DNA from: Aromatoleum evansii
Lineage (GTDB): Bacteria > Pseudomonadota > Gammaproteobacteria > Burkholderiales > Rhodocyclaceae
NCBI RefSeq assembly: GCF_012910805.1
Contig: NZ_WTVK01000061.1
Coordinates: 1 to 32,011, forward strand
Length of the DNA: 32,011 nt
Reading direction: 5' to 3'
Positions within the stretch are counted from its first letter, which is position 1. Each line of letters starts with the position of its first letter. The notes beneath the pieces are model-generated. The model was given only the letters and a program-made list of their open reading frames with translations, had not been told where the DNA came from and did not search any database. The translations under genes were made by a program, and so were the position numbers. This document shows positions 1 to 14,573 of the stretch, one piece after another.

Positions 1-33
1 CCCCGGGTTCGGGGTTGGGGGCGCCAGGGGCGC

Positions 34-1221
34 TCAGTGTGCCGGACCGTCGTCCAGGTGCAGCGCGAATTCGCTGAACGAGGCGCCGTCGGCATTCTTG
101 TTCTGCGGTTCGAAGTCGACCGAAGGCGGCGCTTCGGCGCCGTCCGCAGCCGGCGCGGCATTGATCTGTGCGTTGTTGATCAGCCATGCGAGGTTGGTCG
201 GGGAGTCGGCGTTCGCGAGCGCCTCCTCGAAGCTGATGATGCCGTCGCGGTAGAGCCGGTGCAGGTCCTGTTCGAAGGTCTGCGACCCCGGCGCGAGGCT
301 CTGCTGCATCGCTTCCTTGACCTCGTTGAGCTCGCCACGCTCCACCAGTTCTGCGACGTGGCGCGTGTTCATGAGGATTTCGACCGCCGGAATGCGCATG
401 CCGTCGGGCTTGCGCACGAGACGCTGGGAGATGATGCACTTCAGCGCGACCGCGAGGTCGAGGTACAGCAGCGAGCGGTTTTCGAGCGGGAAGAAGTTAA
501 CGATGCGGTTCAGCGCATGGTAGGCGTTGTTCGCGTGCAGTGTCGCCAGGCACAGGTGGCCGGTCTGCGAGTACGCGAGCGCCGCCTGCATGGTTTCGCG
601 GTCGCGGATCTCGCCGATCAGGATGCAGTCGGGCGCCTGGCGCATGGCGTTGCGTAGCGCCTCGTGCCAGCCGAGGGTGTCGATGCCGACTTCGCGCTGG
701 TTGACGATCGACTTTCGGTGCTTGAAGAGGTACTCGATCGGATCCTCGACCGTGAGGATGTGGCCCGAGCGGTTGCGGTTGCGGTGGTCGATCATCGACG
801 CGAGCGTGGTCGATTTGCCAGAGCCGGTCGCGCCGACGACGAGGATCAGGCCGCGCTTCTCGGTGACGACCTCGGACAGCACGGGCGGAAGGCCCAGTGA
901 CTCCAGCGAGGGGATCTCGCCCTGGATGTAGCGCACCACGATGCCGATGCTGTGGCGCTGCCAGAATACGTTGACCCGGAAGTTGCCGAAGTCGCGCCGC
1001 CCAAAGGAGAGGTTGAGCTCCTTCTCGCGCTCGAAGGTCTCGATCTGCTCCGGGGTCATCATCTCGTAGATCATCCGCTTGATCATGGAGGGGTCCATGA
1101 CCTGCTGGTTGATCGGCATCGTGATGCCCTGGATCTTGATGTGGATCGGGGCTCCGGCCGAGATGAAGATGTCCGAAGCGAGCTTTTCCGCCATCAGTTG
1201 GAACAGCTTGTCGAAAATCAT
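34..1221 (-). CDS. pilU: Twitching-motility retraction ATPase PilU
   Basis: This is a 395-residue type IV pilus retraction ATPase of the PilT/PilU family, a cytoplasmic hexamer that depolymerises pilin together with PilT. Visible motifs are the Walker A loop GATGSGKST (residues 130-138), the Asp box TVEDPIEY (157-164), the Walker B region CILIGEIRD (199-207) and the His box TGHLCLATLHA (220-230). The N-terminal start MIFDKLFQLM and the lack of the PilT AIRNLIRE motif point to PilU rather than PilT. The C-terminal ~40 residues are a low-complexity acidic/alanine tail. The ATG is preceded by an AGGAG-type ribosome site. It lies 76 bases downstream of dapD on the same strand, and no pilT is seen in the window, although the downstream side is cut off. 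PilU identity is firm; co-transcription with dapD is inferred. Confidence 0.92.
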   Translation of the reverse strand: MIFDKLFQLMAEKLASDIFISAGAPIHIKIQGITMPINQQVMDPSMIKRMIYEMMTPEQIETFEREKELNLSFGRRDFGNFRVNVFWQRHSIGIVVRYIQGEIPSLESLGLPPVLSEVVTEKRGLILVVGATGSGKSTTLASMIDHRNRNRSGHILTVEDPIEYLFKHRKSIVNQREVGIDTLGWHEALRNAMRQAPDCILIGEIRDRETMQAALAYSQTGHLCLATLHANNAYHALNRIVNFFPLENRSLLYLDLAVALKCIISQRLVRKPDGMRIPAVEILMNTRHVAELVERGELNEVKEAMQQSLAPGSQTFEQDLHRLYRDGIISFEEALANADSPTNLAWLINNAQINAAPAADGAEAPPSVDFEPQNKNADGASFSEFALHLDDGPAH

Positions 1222-1261
1222 CCGGAGATTCTCCTGGGCAAGGTTGGGCGGACTTCGGTGT

Positions 1262-1287
1262 CGGGGCGGCCTCGCACGGCCGCCCCG
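1262..1287 (-). other. Strong GC hairpin between dapD and pilU
   Basis: A perfect 10-bp inverted repeat (CGGGGCGGCC and GGCCGCCCCG) with a 6-base loop sits between the dapD stop and the pilU start. Neither strand shows a run of T after the stem, so it is not a canonical intrinsic terminator. It could stabilise the 3' end of the dap mRNA or reduce read-through into pilU; that role is inference. Confidence 0.5.
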
Positions 1288-1297
1288 GAAAGCGCGA

Positions 1298-2119
<822 letters not shown>

Positions 2120-2139
2120 GGGGGATTTCCGTTTGTATT

Positions 2140-3333
2140 TCAAAGAGTTTGGCAGAAGGCGGCGATGCGCTCCGCAGCCTCGACACATTCGGCCGTTTCG
2201 GCCACGAGGGCGATGCGCACGAACCCGGCGCCCGGATTGACGCCGTTCGATTCCCGGGCGAGGAAGCTGCCCGGCAGAACCGTCACATTATATGCAGCCT
2301 GCAGGCGGCGGGCGAACTCGGTGTCGGGGATGGGCGTCTGCGCCCACAGGTAGAATCCGGCGTCGGGCTTCTGCACCTTGAGGTGCCTGGCGATGATGGG
2401 CATCGCGCGGTCGAACTTCTCGCGGTACAGGCGGCGATTTTCGATCACGTGCGCCTCGTCGTTCCAAGCGGCGACCGAGGCGGCCTGGATGGGCAGGCTC
2501 ATCGCGCAGCCGTGATAGGTGCGGTAGCGCAGGAAGCCCTTCAGCACCTTCGCATCGCCCGCGACGAAGCCCGAGCGCATGCCCGGCACGTTGGAGCGCT
2601 TCGATAGGCTCGAGAACATCACGAGGTTGCGGAAGTCCGTGCGGCCGAGCGCGTGCGCGGCCTGCAGCGCGCCGACCGGCGGCGCGTCGTCGTCGAAGTA
2701 GATCTCCGAATAGCACTCGTCGGCCGCGATCACGAAACCGTAGCGGTCCGAGAGCTCGAAGAGGCGCGCCCATTCGGCCTGCGAGAGCATGCGCCCGGTC
2801 GGATTGCCCGGCGAGCACACGAACACGAGCTGGATGTCGCGCCAGAGCGCTTCGGGAATGCCGTCGAAATCCGAGCCGAAGCCGTTTTCCGGCAGGTTGT
2901 TGAGGAACACCGGCTCGGCACCCGCGAGCAGGGCCGCGCCTTCGTAGATCTGGTAGAAGGGGTTCGGGCTCAGTACCTTGGCGCCGGGGCGGCTGCCGTC
3001 GATCACCGCCTGGGCAAAGGCGAACAGCGCCTCGCGCGAGCCGTTGACCGGCAGCACCTGGGTCGCCGGATCGACCTTGGGCAGGCCGAAGCGGCGCTCC
3101 AGCCAGCCGGCGATCGCCACGCGCAGCGGGTCTCCGCCGATCGTCGCGGGGTAGTTCGCGAGCCCCTGCAGGTTGTCGGTGAGCGCCTGCATGATGAAGG
3201 GCGGCGTCGGGTGCTGCGGTTCGCCGATCGACAGGCGGATCGATTTCAGGTCGGCCGGGGGAACGACGCCGTCGAACAGCGCGCGCAGTTTTTCGAAGGG
3301 GTAGGGCTGGAGGCGGTCGAGGTTCGGATTCAC
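2140..3333 (-). CDS. dapC: Succinyldiaminopimelate transaminase
   Basis: This is a fold-type I PLP aminotransferase (397 residues) that converts N-succinyl-2-amino-6-ketopimelate to N-succinyl-LL-diaminopimelate, the step after DapD. The PLP lysine is K245 in [16 protein letters not shown], with the usual SPGNPTG region and [10 protein letters not shown] before it. The start is taken as GTG at 3333 ([16 protein letters not shown]), which gives the normal family length. The upstream open frame to 3744 would run through the divergent smc promoter and smc itself, so it is rejected. No good ribosome site is visible before the GTG, so the exact start is less certain than the gene. It heads a dapC-dapD-(pilU) run. 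Confidence 0.93.
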   Translation of the reverse strand: MNPNLDRLQPYPFEKLRALFDGVVPPADLKSIRLSIGEPQHPTPPFIMQALTDNLQGLANYPATIGGDPLRVAIAGWLERRFGLPKVDPATQVLPVNGSREALFAFAQAVIDGSRPGAKVLSPNPFYQIYEGAALLAGAEPVFLNNLPENGFGSDFDGIPEALWRDIQLVFVCSPGNPTGRMLSQAEWARLFELSDRYGFVIAADECYSEIYFDDDAPPVGALQAAHALGRTDFRNLVMFSSLSKRSNVPGMRSGFVAGDAKVLKGFLRYRTYHGCAMSLPIQAASVAAWNDEAHVIENRRLYREKFDRAMPIIARHLKVQKPDAGFYLWAQTPIPDTEFARRLQAAYNVTVLPGSFLARESNGVNPGAGFVRIALVAETAECVEAAERIAAFCQTL

Positions 3334-3401
3334 GGCGGACTGTTTCGGCTTGTTTCGGAGGGCATGCGCCTGTGCTTGAACGCAAGGGCATCGAGCGCGC
3401 G

Positions 3402-3411
3402 ATGGTATCAT
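3402..3411. promoter_or_regulatory. Overlapping divergent extended -10 elements (smc / dapC)
   Basis: On the plus strand TG-G-TATCAT (3403-3411) matches an extended -10. On the minus strand the same bases read TG-A-TACCAT (3410-3402). Each would start transcription toward one of the divergent genes, giving leaders of about 70 nt (smc) and 60 nt (dapC). No convincing -35 is seen on either side, which is common for extended -10 promoters. This is prediction from sequence only. Confidence 0.4.
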
Positions 3412-3487
3412 GACGCGCTTTCGCCGCCCCCGGCCGGCCCGTTCCCGCCACAACTCCTGTCCCGATTCGATCCGGCTCCGTTCCGAA

Positions 3488-6400
3488 GTGCGTCTCTCCA
3501 AGCTCAAACTCGCCGGTTTCAAGACTTTTGTCGATCCCACCACGGTGCTCACCCCCGGCAATCTCGTCGGCGTCGTGGGGCCGAACGGCTGCGGCAAGTC
3601 GAACATCATCGATGCGGTGCGCTGGGTGCTGGGCGAGACGCGCGCCAGCGCGCTGCGCGGCGAGTCGATGCAGGACGTGATCTTCAACGGCTCGACGACA
3701 CGCAAGCCCGTGTCGCGCGCGAGCGTCGAATTGGTGTTCGACAACGCCGAGGGCCGCGCGGCGGGGCAGTGGTCGCGCTATGCGGAAATCTCCGTCAAGC
3801 GCGTGCTCGACCGTAGCGGCGAGTCGACCTACTTCCTCAACAACGTCCAGGTGCGGCGCAAGGACGTCATCGACCTCTTCCTTGGCACCGGCCTCGGTCC
3901 GCGCGCCTACGCGATCATCGAACAGGGCATGATCTCGCGCATCATCGAGGCACGTCCCGAGGAGGTGCGCGGCTTCCTCGAGGAGGCCGCGGGGGTCACG
4001 AAATACCGTGAGCGTCGTCGCGAGACCGAAGGACGTCTGTCCGACGCACGCGACAACCTCGCTCGCCTCGATGATATCCGCATGGAGCTGGGCGAGCGTA
4101 TCGGCCATCTGGAAGTGCAGGCGGAGATCGCCGCGCGCTACCGCGACCTGAGCGCCGCGCACACGCAGCGCCAGCAACTGCTGTGGCTGCTCAAGCGCAA
4201 CGAGGCGCGCGCCGAGCAGGCGCGAGTCGAGGGCGAGCTCAACCAGCTGTCGTCGAAGATGGAGGCGGACAGCGCCCGTTTGCAGGAACTCGAGAACGCC
4301 GTCGAGGAGGCTCGCGCGGGGCACTTCGAGGCGTCGGAAGCCACCCATGCGGCTCAGTCGGACCTCTTTGCAGTGTCGGCGGAGGTGACGCGGCTGGAGG
4401 CTGAACTGCGCCACCTCGACGATGCGCGCAAGCGGCTCGAGGCACGCCTTGCGCAGCTCGCGACCGACGAAGCGCACTGGCAGGAGCGCCAGGCGGCGCT
4501 GGGGGCAGAGCGCGAGCGCTGGACCGGGCTGATCGACAACGCGGCGATGCGTGCCGAGCAGGCCGAGGCGCGTCATACCGAGATCGCCGAGCGCCTGCCC
4601 GAGGCCGAGGCCGCACGCCAGGCTGCCGACACGACCGTCGCGGCGGCGCGGCGCGAACTTGCGCAGACCGAGCAGCAGTTGCGCGTCGAGGAGGCCAAGC
4701 GCGCGAGCGCCGTGCGGGCGCTCGATGCGCTGAACCAGCGCCGCGGGCGCCTCGCGGGGGAATCGGGCGGCATCGAAGGACCGGACGAAGCCGTCGTCGC
4801 GCAGCAGGAGGCGCGTCTCGAAGCCCTGCGCGAGGAACTGGAACGCCAGCAGGAAGAGCTCGGCGCCGTGCAGATGCGGCTGCCCGAGGCACAGGCCGCG
4901 CTGAAGGCCGCGCTGGAGCATGAACGGCAGGTGCAGCGGCGCCTCACCGAGTTGCGCGCCCGGCGTGACGCGCTCGTGCAGTTGCAGGCCAAGATGCAGT
5001 CCCAGGGCCAGCTCGGTGACTGGCTGAAGCGCCACAAGCTGACCGAGCTGCCGCCACTGTGGCGCGACCTGCGGGTCGAGCCGGGCTGGGAGATGGCGGT
5101 CGAGGCCGTGCTGCGCGAGCGGCTTGCCGCGCTGACCGGCGACGTGAGCGACGCGGCGCGCGCGATGTTCGACGATGTGCCGCCGGGATCCTTCGCGCTG
5201 GCCTTCGGCGACGGGGTGGAGGTGGCCGGCGAGCCGGCGCCGCTGCCCGGAACCTTTGCGCTGATGGACAAGATCTCCTTTGTCGACGCGGGGCTTCGGC
5301 CGGTCGTTGCCGACTGGCTGCGCGGTTGCGTTGCCACCGATGGGCTGGAGTCCTGGGTCGAACGGCGCGGAGAACTCGCCGCCGACCAGTGCCTGATCGG
5401 GCCGCACGGCCAGATCCTCACGCGGCATGCACTGGTGCATTACGCGCCGGACAGCCGCACGCACGGCGTCATGGAGCGCCAGCGCGAGATCGACGGCCTT
5501 GCGGAGCAGCAGTTGGCGCTCGAGACGGAGGCCCATATTGCCCATGACGCGTTGATCGCGGCAGAGGGTGTCGCCGCCGAGCTGCAGGAACGCGGTAACG
5601 CCTTGCGGCGCGAGCTGCAGGCGGCGCAGCAGCAGGTGCATGCCGAACAGGTCGAGCTCCTCAAGCTCACGCAGGCACGGCAGCGCGCCGAGGAGCGCCG
5701 TGCGCAGCTCGCGCGCGACCTCGATGACATCGTCCATCTCGAATCCACCGAGCGCGAGCACCTCGCGCGGGCGGAGATGGAGCAGGCACGCGCAGAGGAG
5801 TTGGCCGAGCTGCAGCGCGAGCGCCTGGACGGCGCGCTGGAGGTGCTGACCGAGCGCGACAACGTACTGCGCGAAACACGCTCACTCGAGCAGGCGCTTG
5901 CACGCGAACTGCAGGAGGCGCGCTTCTCCGAGCGCGAGTGCGCGGGCAAGCTCGAGGATATCGCGCGCAACCTGCAACTGGCCGGCGAGCAGCTCGGACG
6001 GATCGCCGTGGAGGTCGAGGCACGCCGACACGAGCTCGAGGCGACCGACAGCGGCCGCAGCCGCGATGCGCTGCAGGAGGCGCTCGATCTGCGGGCGCGG
6101 CGCGAGGCGGCGCTGGCGGCGCGCCGCGATGCGCTGGAGATGGCGGCGATGCGGCTGAAGCAGACCGAGGAGCTGCGCCTGCGCACCGAGCAGGAGGCGG
6201 CGCCGGCGCGCGGACGGGTGGCCGAACTGCGCCTCGCCGTGCAGGCGGCGGAGCTCGCGGCGGCGCAGTTCGACGAGCGGCTCGTGGAGGCCCAGGCCGA
6301 CGAGGCGGCGCTGCAGCCGCTGCTCGTGCCGGATCTGCGCGAGGGCTCGCTGGTGCGCGAAGTCGGACGGCTTGCGCGCGAGATCGCGGAGCTGGGCCAG

Positions 6401-7015
6401 GTGAACCTCGCGGCGCTGGACGAGCTGCGCAGCGCGCAGGAGCGCAAGGGGTATCTCGACGCGCAGTTCGATGACCTGATGCAGGCGATCGGAACGCTGG
6501 AGGACGCGATCCGGCGCATCGACCGCGAGACGCGCGAACAGCTTCAGGACACCTACAATACCGTGACGCAGCATTTCGGCACGCTGTTCCCGCAGCTCTT
6601 TGGCGGCGGACAGGCGCGGCTGGTGCTTACCGGTGACGAGATCCTCGATGCGGGCATCCAGATCGTCGCGCAGCCGCCCGGGAAGAAGAACAGCTCGATC
6701 CACTTGCTTTCGGGTGGCGAGAAGGCGCTGACGGCGATCGCGCTGGTGTTCTCGATGTTCCAGTTGAATCCCGCGCCCTTCTGCATGCTTGACGAGGTCG
6801 ATGCGCCGCTGGACGATACGAATACCGAGCGCTATTGCCAGATGGTGAAGCGCATGTCATCGCAGACGCAGTTCGTCTTCATCAGCCACAGCAAGATCAC
6901 GATGGAGATCGCGCAGCAGCTCGTGGGCGTGACGATGCAGGAACAAGGTGTCTCGCGCGTGGTGGAAGTGGATATGGAAGAGGCGCTGCGCCTGGCGGAG
7001 CCGGCAGCAGCCTGA
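3488..7015 (+). CDS. smc: Chromosome segregation ATPase SMC
   Basis: The 1175-residue condensin subunit organises and helps segregate the chromosome, usually with ScpA and ScpB. The N-terminal ATPase half begins MRLSKLKLAGFKTFVDPTTV-like and carries Walker A GPNGCGKSN (31-39). Long coiled coils rich in E, R, A and Q flank a hinge of roughly residues 505-650. The C-terminal half has the signature LLSGGEKAL (S1075) and Walker B FCMLDEVD (1098-1105). The start is taken as GTG at 3488 because this is the conserved family N-terminus. The in-frame ATG at 3410 would add 26 arginine-rich residues and overlaps the predicted -10 element. Long open frames on the opposite strand are GC-rich shadows of this gene. 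It leads an smc-zipA-ligA run. Confidence 0.96.
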   Translation: MRLSKLKLAGFKTFVDPTTVLTPGNLVGVVGPNGCGKSNIIDAVRWVLGETRASALRGESMQDVIFNGSTTRKPVSRASVELVFDNAEGRAAGQWSRYAEISVKRVLDRSGESTYFLNNVQVRRKDVIDLFLGTGLGPRAYAIIEQGMISRIIEARPEEVRGFLEEAAGVTKYRERRRETEGRLSDARDNLARLDDIRMELGERIGHLEVQAEIAARYRDLSAAHTQRQQLLWLLKRNEARAEQARVEGELNQLSSKMEADSARLQELENAVEEARAGHFEASEATHAAQSDLFAVSAEVTRLEAELRHLDDARKRLEARLAQLATDEAHWQERQAALGAERERWTGLIDNAAMRAEQAEARHTEIAERLPEAEAARQAADTTVAAARRELAQTEQQLRVEEAKRASAVRALDALNQRRGRLAGESGGIEGPDEAVVAQQEARLEALREELERQQEELGAVQMRLPEAQAALKAALEHERQVQRRLTELRARRDALVQLQAKMQSQGQLGDWLKRHKLTELPPLWRDLRVEPGWEMAVEAVLRERLAALTGDVSDAARAMFDDVPPGSFALAFGDGVEVAGEPAPLPGTFALMDKISFVDAGLRPVVADWLRGCVATDGLESWVERRGELAADQCLIGPHGQILTRHALVHYAPDSRTHGVMERQREIDGLAEQQLALETEAHIAHDALIAAEGVAAELQERGNALRRELQAAQQQVHAEQVELLKLTQARQRAEERRAQLARDLDDIVHLESTEREHLARAEMEQARAEELAELQRERLDGALEVLTERDNVLRETRSLEQALARELQEARFSERECAGKLEDIARNLQLAGEQLGRIAVEVEARRHELEATDSGRSRDALQEALDLRARREAALAARRDALEMAAMRLKQTEELRLRTEQEAAPARGRVAELRLAVQAAELAAAQFDERLVEAQADEAALQPLLVPDLREGSLVREVGRLAREIAELGQVNLAALDELRSAQERKGYLDAQFDDLMQAIGTLEDAIRRIDRETREQLQDTYNTVTQHFGTLFPQLFGGGQARLVLTGDEILDAGIQIVAQPPGKKNSSIHLLSGGEKALTAIALVFSMFQLNPAPFCMLDEVDAPLDDTNTERYCQMVKRMSSQTQFVFISHSKITMEIAQQLVGVTMQEQGVSRVVEVDMEEALRLAEPAAA

Positions 7016-7129
7016 AGATGAGTACCGCCGGGGCCCGCAACGGGGACGCGGCGGCAAGGTTTCATTGCGAAGCCCAGGGAATTGCGAGGTCCGGCGCGCG
7101 CAGCGGCGGGACCGACAACGGGAAGGAAG

Positions 7130-10269
<3,140 letters not shown>

Positions 10270-10330
10270 AGATATGGCACGGACCAGACGCCGGGCTGAT
10301 GCAAAAGACGAAACGAGGGAGAGTCATCCA

Positions 10331-11203
10331 ATGAAAAAGGTCACCAAGGCGGTATTCCCGGTCGCCGGCATGGGCACGCGCTTCCTGCCGGCTACCAAGG
10401 CCAGCCCGAAGGAAATGCTGCCGATCGTGGACAAACCGCTGATCCAGTACGCGGTCGAGGAAGCGGTTGCGGCGGGCATCACCGACATGATCTTCATCAC
10501 CGGCCGTACCAAGCGCTCCATCGAGGACCACTTCGACAAGGCCTACGAGCTCGAAACCGAACTCGAGGCGCGCGGCAAGAAGGAGCTGCTGGAGATCGTC
10601 AAGAAGACGGTGCCGAAGGGGGTGAACTGCGTGTACATCCGCCAGTCCGAGGCGCTCGGCCTCGGCCATGCGGTGCTGTGCGCGGCGCCGGTGGTCGGCG
10701 ACGAGGCTTTCGCCGTGATCCTTGCGGACGACCTGCTGGATAACCACGGGGCCGAGCCGATCATGCAGCAGATGGTGGGCGTGTATAACTACCACCGCTG
10801 TTCGGTGCTGGGCACGATGAACGTGCCGCGCGAGGACACGCGCCAGTACGGTATCGTCAGCACCGACAGCCAGCAGGGCAACGTCCAGCGCGTGACCGGC
10901 ATCGTCGAGAAGCCGAAGCCCGAGGACGCGCCGACGACCCAGGCGGTGGTCGGCCGTTACATCCTCACCCCGCACATCTTCGACCACCTGCGCTCGATCA
11001 AGCCGGGTGCGGGCGGCGAGCTGCAGCTCACGGACGCGATTGCCTCGCTGTTGAAGGAAGAGGCGGTGCTGTCCTACCAGTTCCAGGGCGTGCGCTACGA
11101 CTGCGGCTCGAAGCTGGGCTACCTGAAAGCGACCGTTGAGCTCGGCCTGCGCCATCCGGAGATCGGTGCGGATTTCGCGGCCTACCTCGCCGAGCGCAAG
11201 TAA
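10331..11203 (+). CDS. galU: UTP-glucose-1-phosphate uridylyltransferase
   Basis: The 290-residue enzyme makes UDP-glucose from UTP and glucose-1-phosphate for LPS, exopolysaccharide and trehalose precursors. The N-terminal nucleotide-binding signature [20 protein letters not shown] and the sugar-binding stretch [12 protein letters not shown] are intact. [11 protein letters not shown] carries the metal-binding acidic residues. The ATG at 10331 has GGGAGAG about 9 bases upstream and gives the normal length; the in-frame extension back to 10175 overlaps ligA and is rejected. It follows ligA by 61 bases and is followed by a strong terminator. Confidence 0.97.
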   Translation: MKKVTKAVFPVAGMGTRFLPATKASPKEMLPIVDKPLIQYAVEEAVAAGITDMIFITGRTKRSIEDHFDKAYELETELEARGKKELLEIVKKTVPKGVNCVYIRQSEALGLGHAVLCAAPVVGDEAFAVILADDLLDNHGAEPIMQQMVGVYNYHRCSVLGTMNVPREDTRQYGIVSTDSQQGNVQRVTGIVEKPKPEDAPTTQAVVGRYILTPHIFDHLRSIKPGAGGELQLTDAIASLLKEEAVLSYQFQGVRYDCGSKLGYLKATVELGLRHPEIGADFAAYLAERK

Positions 11204-11251
11204 GCGCGGATGAGGGAGCGCGGGGGCCTGAGCTTCCCCGCTCCCTGAAAC

Positions 11252-11283
11252 AAAAAAGGCGCTGCCGCGGCAGCGCCTTTTTT
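11252..11283. terminator. Bidirectional intrinsic terminator between galU and typA
   Basis: A perfect 10-bp inverted repeat (GGCGCTGCCG / CGGCAGCGCC) is flanked by six A on the left and six T on the right. It is therefore a rho-independent terminator in both directions, serving the convergent galU (plus) and typA (minus) units. Confidence 0.93.
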
Positions 11284-11316
11284 CGTCCACCCCGGCAGCC
11301 GCCGGGGCAGGACGGA

Positions 11317-13134
<1,818 letters not shown>

Positions 13135-13164
13135 GTGGGACCGGAAGTCTTTGAAAAGTTTTTA

Positions 13165-13173
13165 ATTTTAGCA
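13165..13173 (-). promoter_or_regulatory. Predicted extended -10 promoter of typA
   Basis: Read on the minus strand the bases are TGCTAAAAT, an extended -10 (TGn plus TAAAAT). It lies about 30 bases before the typA ATG, implying a short leader. No good -35 hexamer is seen at the usual spacing. Confidence 0.5.
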
Positions 13174-13297
13174 CGCGGTGTGGCATCGCAGCATGGGTCG
13201 TCGCGCGGTCGGGGGCGAGCTCGTGGCCGGACGGATGTCGTGCGGGTAGCGGCTGTGCCGTCATCGCCGTGCGGGCCGGGGGGGGGCTGCGGCCGCG

Positions 13298-13306
13298 TGC
13301 TAGAAT
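13298..13306 (+). promoter_or_regulatory. Predicted extended -10 promoter of mtnP
   Basis: TGCTAGAAT matches an extended -10 (TGn plus TAGAAT) ahead of mtnP. It is followed by the ribosome site AAGGAGA at 13321-13327 and the ATG at 13336. A -35 element is not obvious in the G-rich upstream stretch. Confidence 0.5.
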
Positions 13307-13335
13307 CGGCGCCGTTTTTCAAGGAGACAGGCTTC

Positions 13336-14076
13336 ATGCTCGCGATCATCGGCGGGACCGGACTCACCCAGCTTTCCACCCTCGAAATCACCCGGCGCGA
13401 GGTGGCGCGCACGCCCTACGGCGAGCCCTCCGGTGCGTTGACCTTCGGCAAGCTGGCGGAAAAGCCGGTGGTGTTCCTGGCGCGTCACGGATACGGCCAC
13501 ACGATCCCGCCGCACCAGGTGAACTACCGTGCGAATATCTGGGCCCTGAAGCAGGCGAAGGTGTCGGCGATCGTGTCGGTCGCGTCGGTGGGCGGCATCC
13601 GCGCCGAGTTCGGGCCGGCTGCGATGGTGGTGCCGAACCAGATCATCGACTACACATGGGGCCGCAAGAGCACGTTCTTCGAGGGCGGCGAGTCGGCGGT
13701 GCATCACATCGACTTCACGCATCCCTACGACGAGCCGCTGCGCCAGCGCATCCTCGCGGCGGCCGCCGCGGTGGGCGAGGCGATGTACGACGGCGGCGTG
13801 TATGCGGCGACGCAGGGGCCGCGCCTCGAGACGGCGGCGGAGATCAATCGCATGGAGCGCGACGGGGCCGATCTCGTGGGCATGACCGGCATGCCCGAGG
13901 CGGCGCTGGCGCGCGAGCTGAACCTGCCTTACGCGGCGATCAACGTGGTCGCCAACTTCGCCGCCGGCCGCGGCGCGAGCGAGACCGGGATCCAGTTCAG
14001 CAGCATCGAGGTGGTGCTGCAGGAGGCGATGGTGCGGGTGCGCCGCGTCCTCGAGGAGGTCTGCCGCGCCTCCTGA
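13336..14076 (+). CDS. mtnP: S-methyl-5'-thioinosine phosphorylase (MTAP/PNP family)
   Basis: The 246-residue phosphorylase belongs to the MTAP/PNP family and salvages the 5'-methylthio nucleoside from polyamine and quorum-signal synthesis. Motifs include the phosphate-binding start IIGGTGLTQL, FLARHGYGHTIPPHQVNYRANIWA-type residues (R and H conserved), GVYAATQGPRLET and VGMTGMPEAALARE. Where adenosine-type MTAPs carry aspartates that contact the 6-amino group, this protein reads NVVANFAAGRG, as in the Pseudomonas MTI phosphorylase. Thioinosine (6-oxo) preference is therefore likely. The ATG is fixed by AAGGAGA 8 bases upstream; the frame extends far upstream, but only as a shadow of typA. 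Family is certain, substrate is inference. Confidence 0.88.
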   Translation: MLAIIGGTGLTQLSTLEITRREVARTPYGEPSGALTFGKLAEKPVVFLARHGYGHTIPPHQVNYRANIWALKQAKVSAIVSVASVGGIRAEFGPAAMVVPNQIIDYTWGRKSTFFEGGESAVHHIDFTHPYDEPLRQRILAAAAAVGEAMYDGGVYAATQGPRLETAAEINRMERDGADLVGMTGMPEAALARELNLPYAAINVVANFAAGRGASETGIQFSSIEVVLQEAMVRVRRVLEEVCRAS

Positions 14077-14106
14077 GCACTTTCGGCGGCCGGGGGGCGT
14101 TCGTCC

Positions 14107-14517
14107 TCACCAGTAGAAGGCGACTTCCCGCTGCCCCTTGGCGGGGAGTTTCGCGTCGCGCAGTTGCTGCTTCCCGGCGTTGGTGACCGCGACGCGGTAA
14201 TCGCCTGCGGGCAGGCGGGCGAACACGAACGGCCCCTGCGCGATGAGTTCGAGCACCTTGCGCCCGTCGCGCCGGGTCACGACGACTTCGGTGTCGGACA
14301 GGTAGGAACCGCCTTTTTCCGCGAAGACGAGCTTGAGGTTGTAGTCGGCCGCCGTGAAGAACAGCTGTTCGCGTTCCTCAAGGCTCACGCCGCCGGAGAG
14401 GTAGGGCACGCCCTCGAATTCGCCCTGGTGCAGGGCGGAGTCCTGCGCGAGCGCAGTCGTCGCCGGCACGGTGGCGGCAAGGGCCAGGAGTATGGCGATG
14501 ATCTTTCCTCGGTTCAT
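14107..14517 (-). CDS. Small secreted protein, carboxypeptidase-regulatory-like fold
   Basis: This 136-residue protein has a clear signal peptide: MNRGK, a hydrophobic core IIAILLALAATVPATT and a likely cleavage after ALA (about residue 23). The mature part looks like one beta-sandwich domain similar to carboxypeptidase-regulatory-like repeats: a SYLSDTEVVVTRRDG strand pair, FVFARLPAGDYRVAVTNAG and an all-beta end. No catalytic residues are recognised and there are no cysteines in the mature part. It should be periplasmic or surface-exposed. The start is fixed by an exceptional Shine-Dalgarno. It lies 56 bases after the PEBP gene on the same strand, probably in the pncA-pncB transcript. The exact function is unknown; the fold call is by resemblance only. 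Confidence 0.75.
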   Translation of the reverse strand: MNRGKIIAILLALAATVPATTALAQDSALHQGEFEGVPYLSGGVSLEEREQLFFTAADYNLKLVFAEKGGSYLSDTEVVVTRRDGRKVLELIAQGPFVFARLPAGDYRVAVTNAGKQQLRDAKLPAKGQREVAFYW

Positions 14518-14520
14518 GCT

Positions 14521-14532
14521 AATCACCTCCTT
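14521..14532 (-). promoter_or_regulatory. Near-maximal Shine-Dalgarno for the secreted protein
   Basis: On the mRNA strand the bases read AAGGAGGTGATT; eleven contiguous bases are complementary to the usual 16S rRNA 3' end. The GGAGG core is 8 bases from the ATG, the ideal distance. It is much stronger than the ribosome sites of neighbouring genes and decides the start codon. Confidence 0.85.
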
Positions 14533-14573
14533 CGTTTGCAGGGACCGGCCGCGCGGGCGGACGGCTTCATGCA

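Noticed and set aside
1-33. Terminator after pilU
   Set aside because: A short GCGCC/GGCGC stem is present but lacks a T-run, and the window is cut here.
3410-3487. Upstream ATG start for smc
   Set aside because: It adds 26 arginine-rich residues before the conserved N-terminus and overlaps the predicted -10 element.
2288-5761. Open frame of 1157 codons on the minus strand across dapC and smc
   Set aside because: It is antisense to smc and out of frame with dapC; composition is typical of a GC-rich shadow frame and no family motifs are seen.
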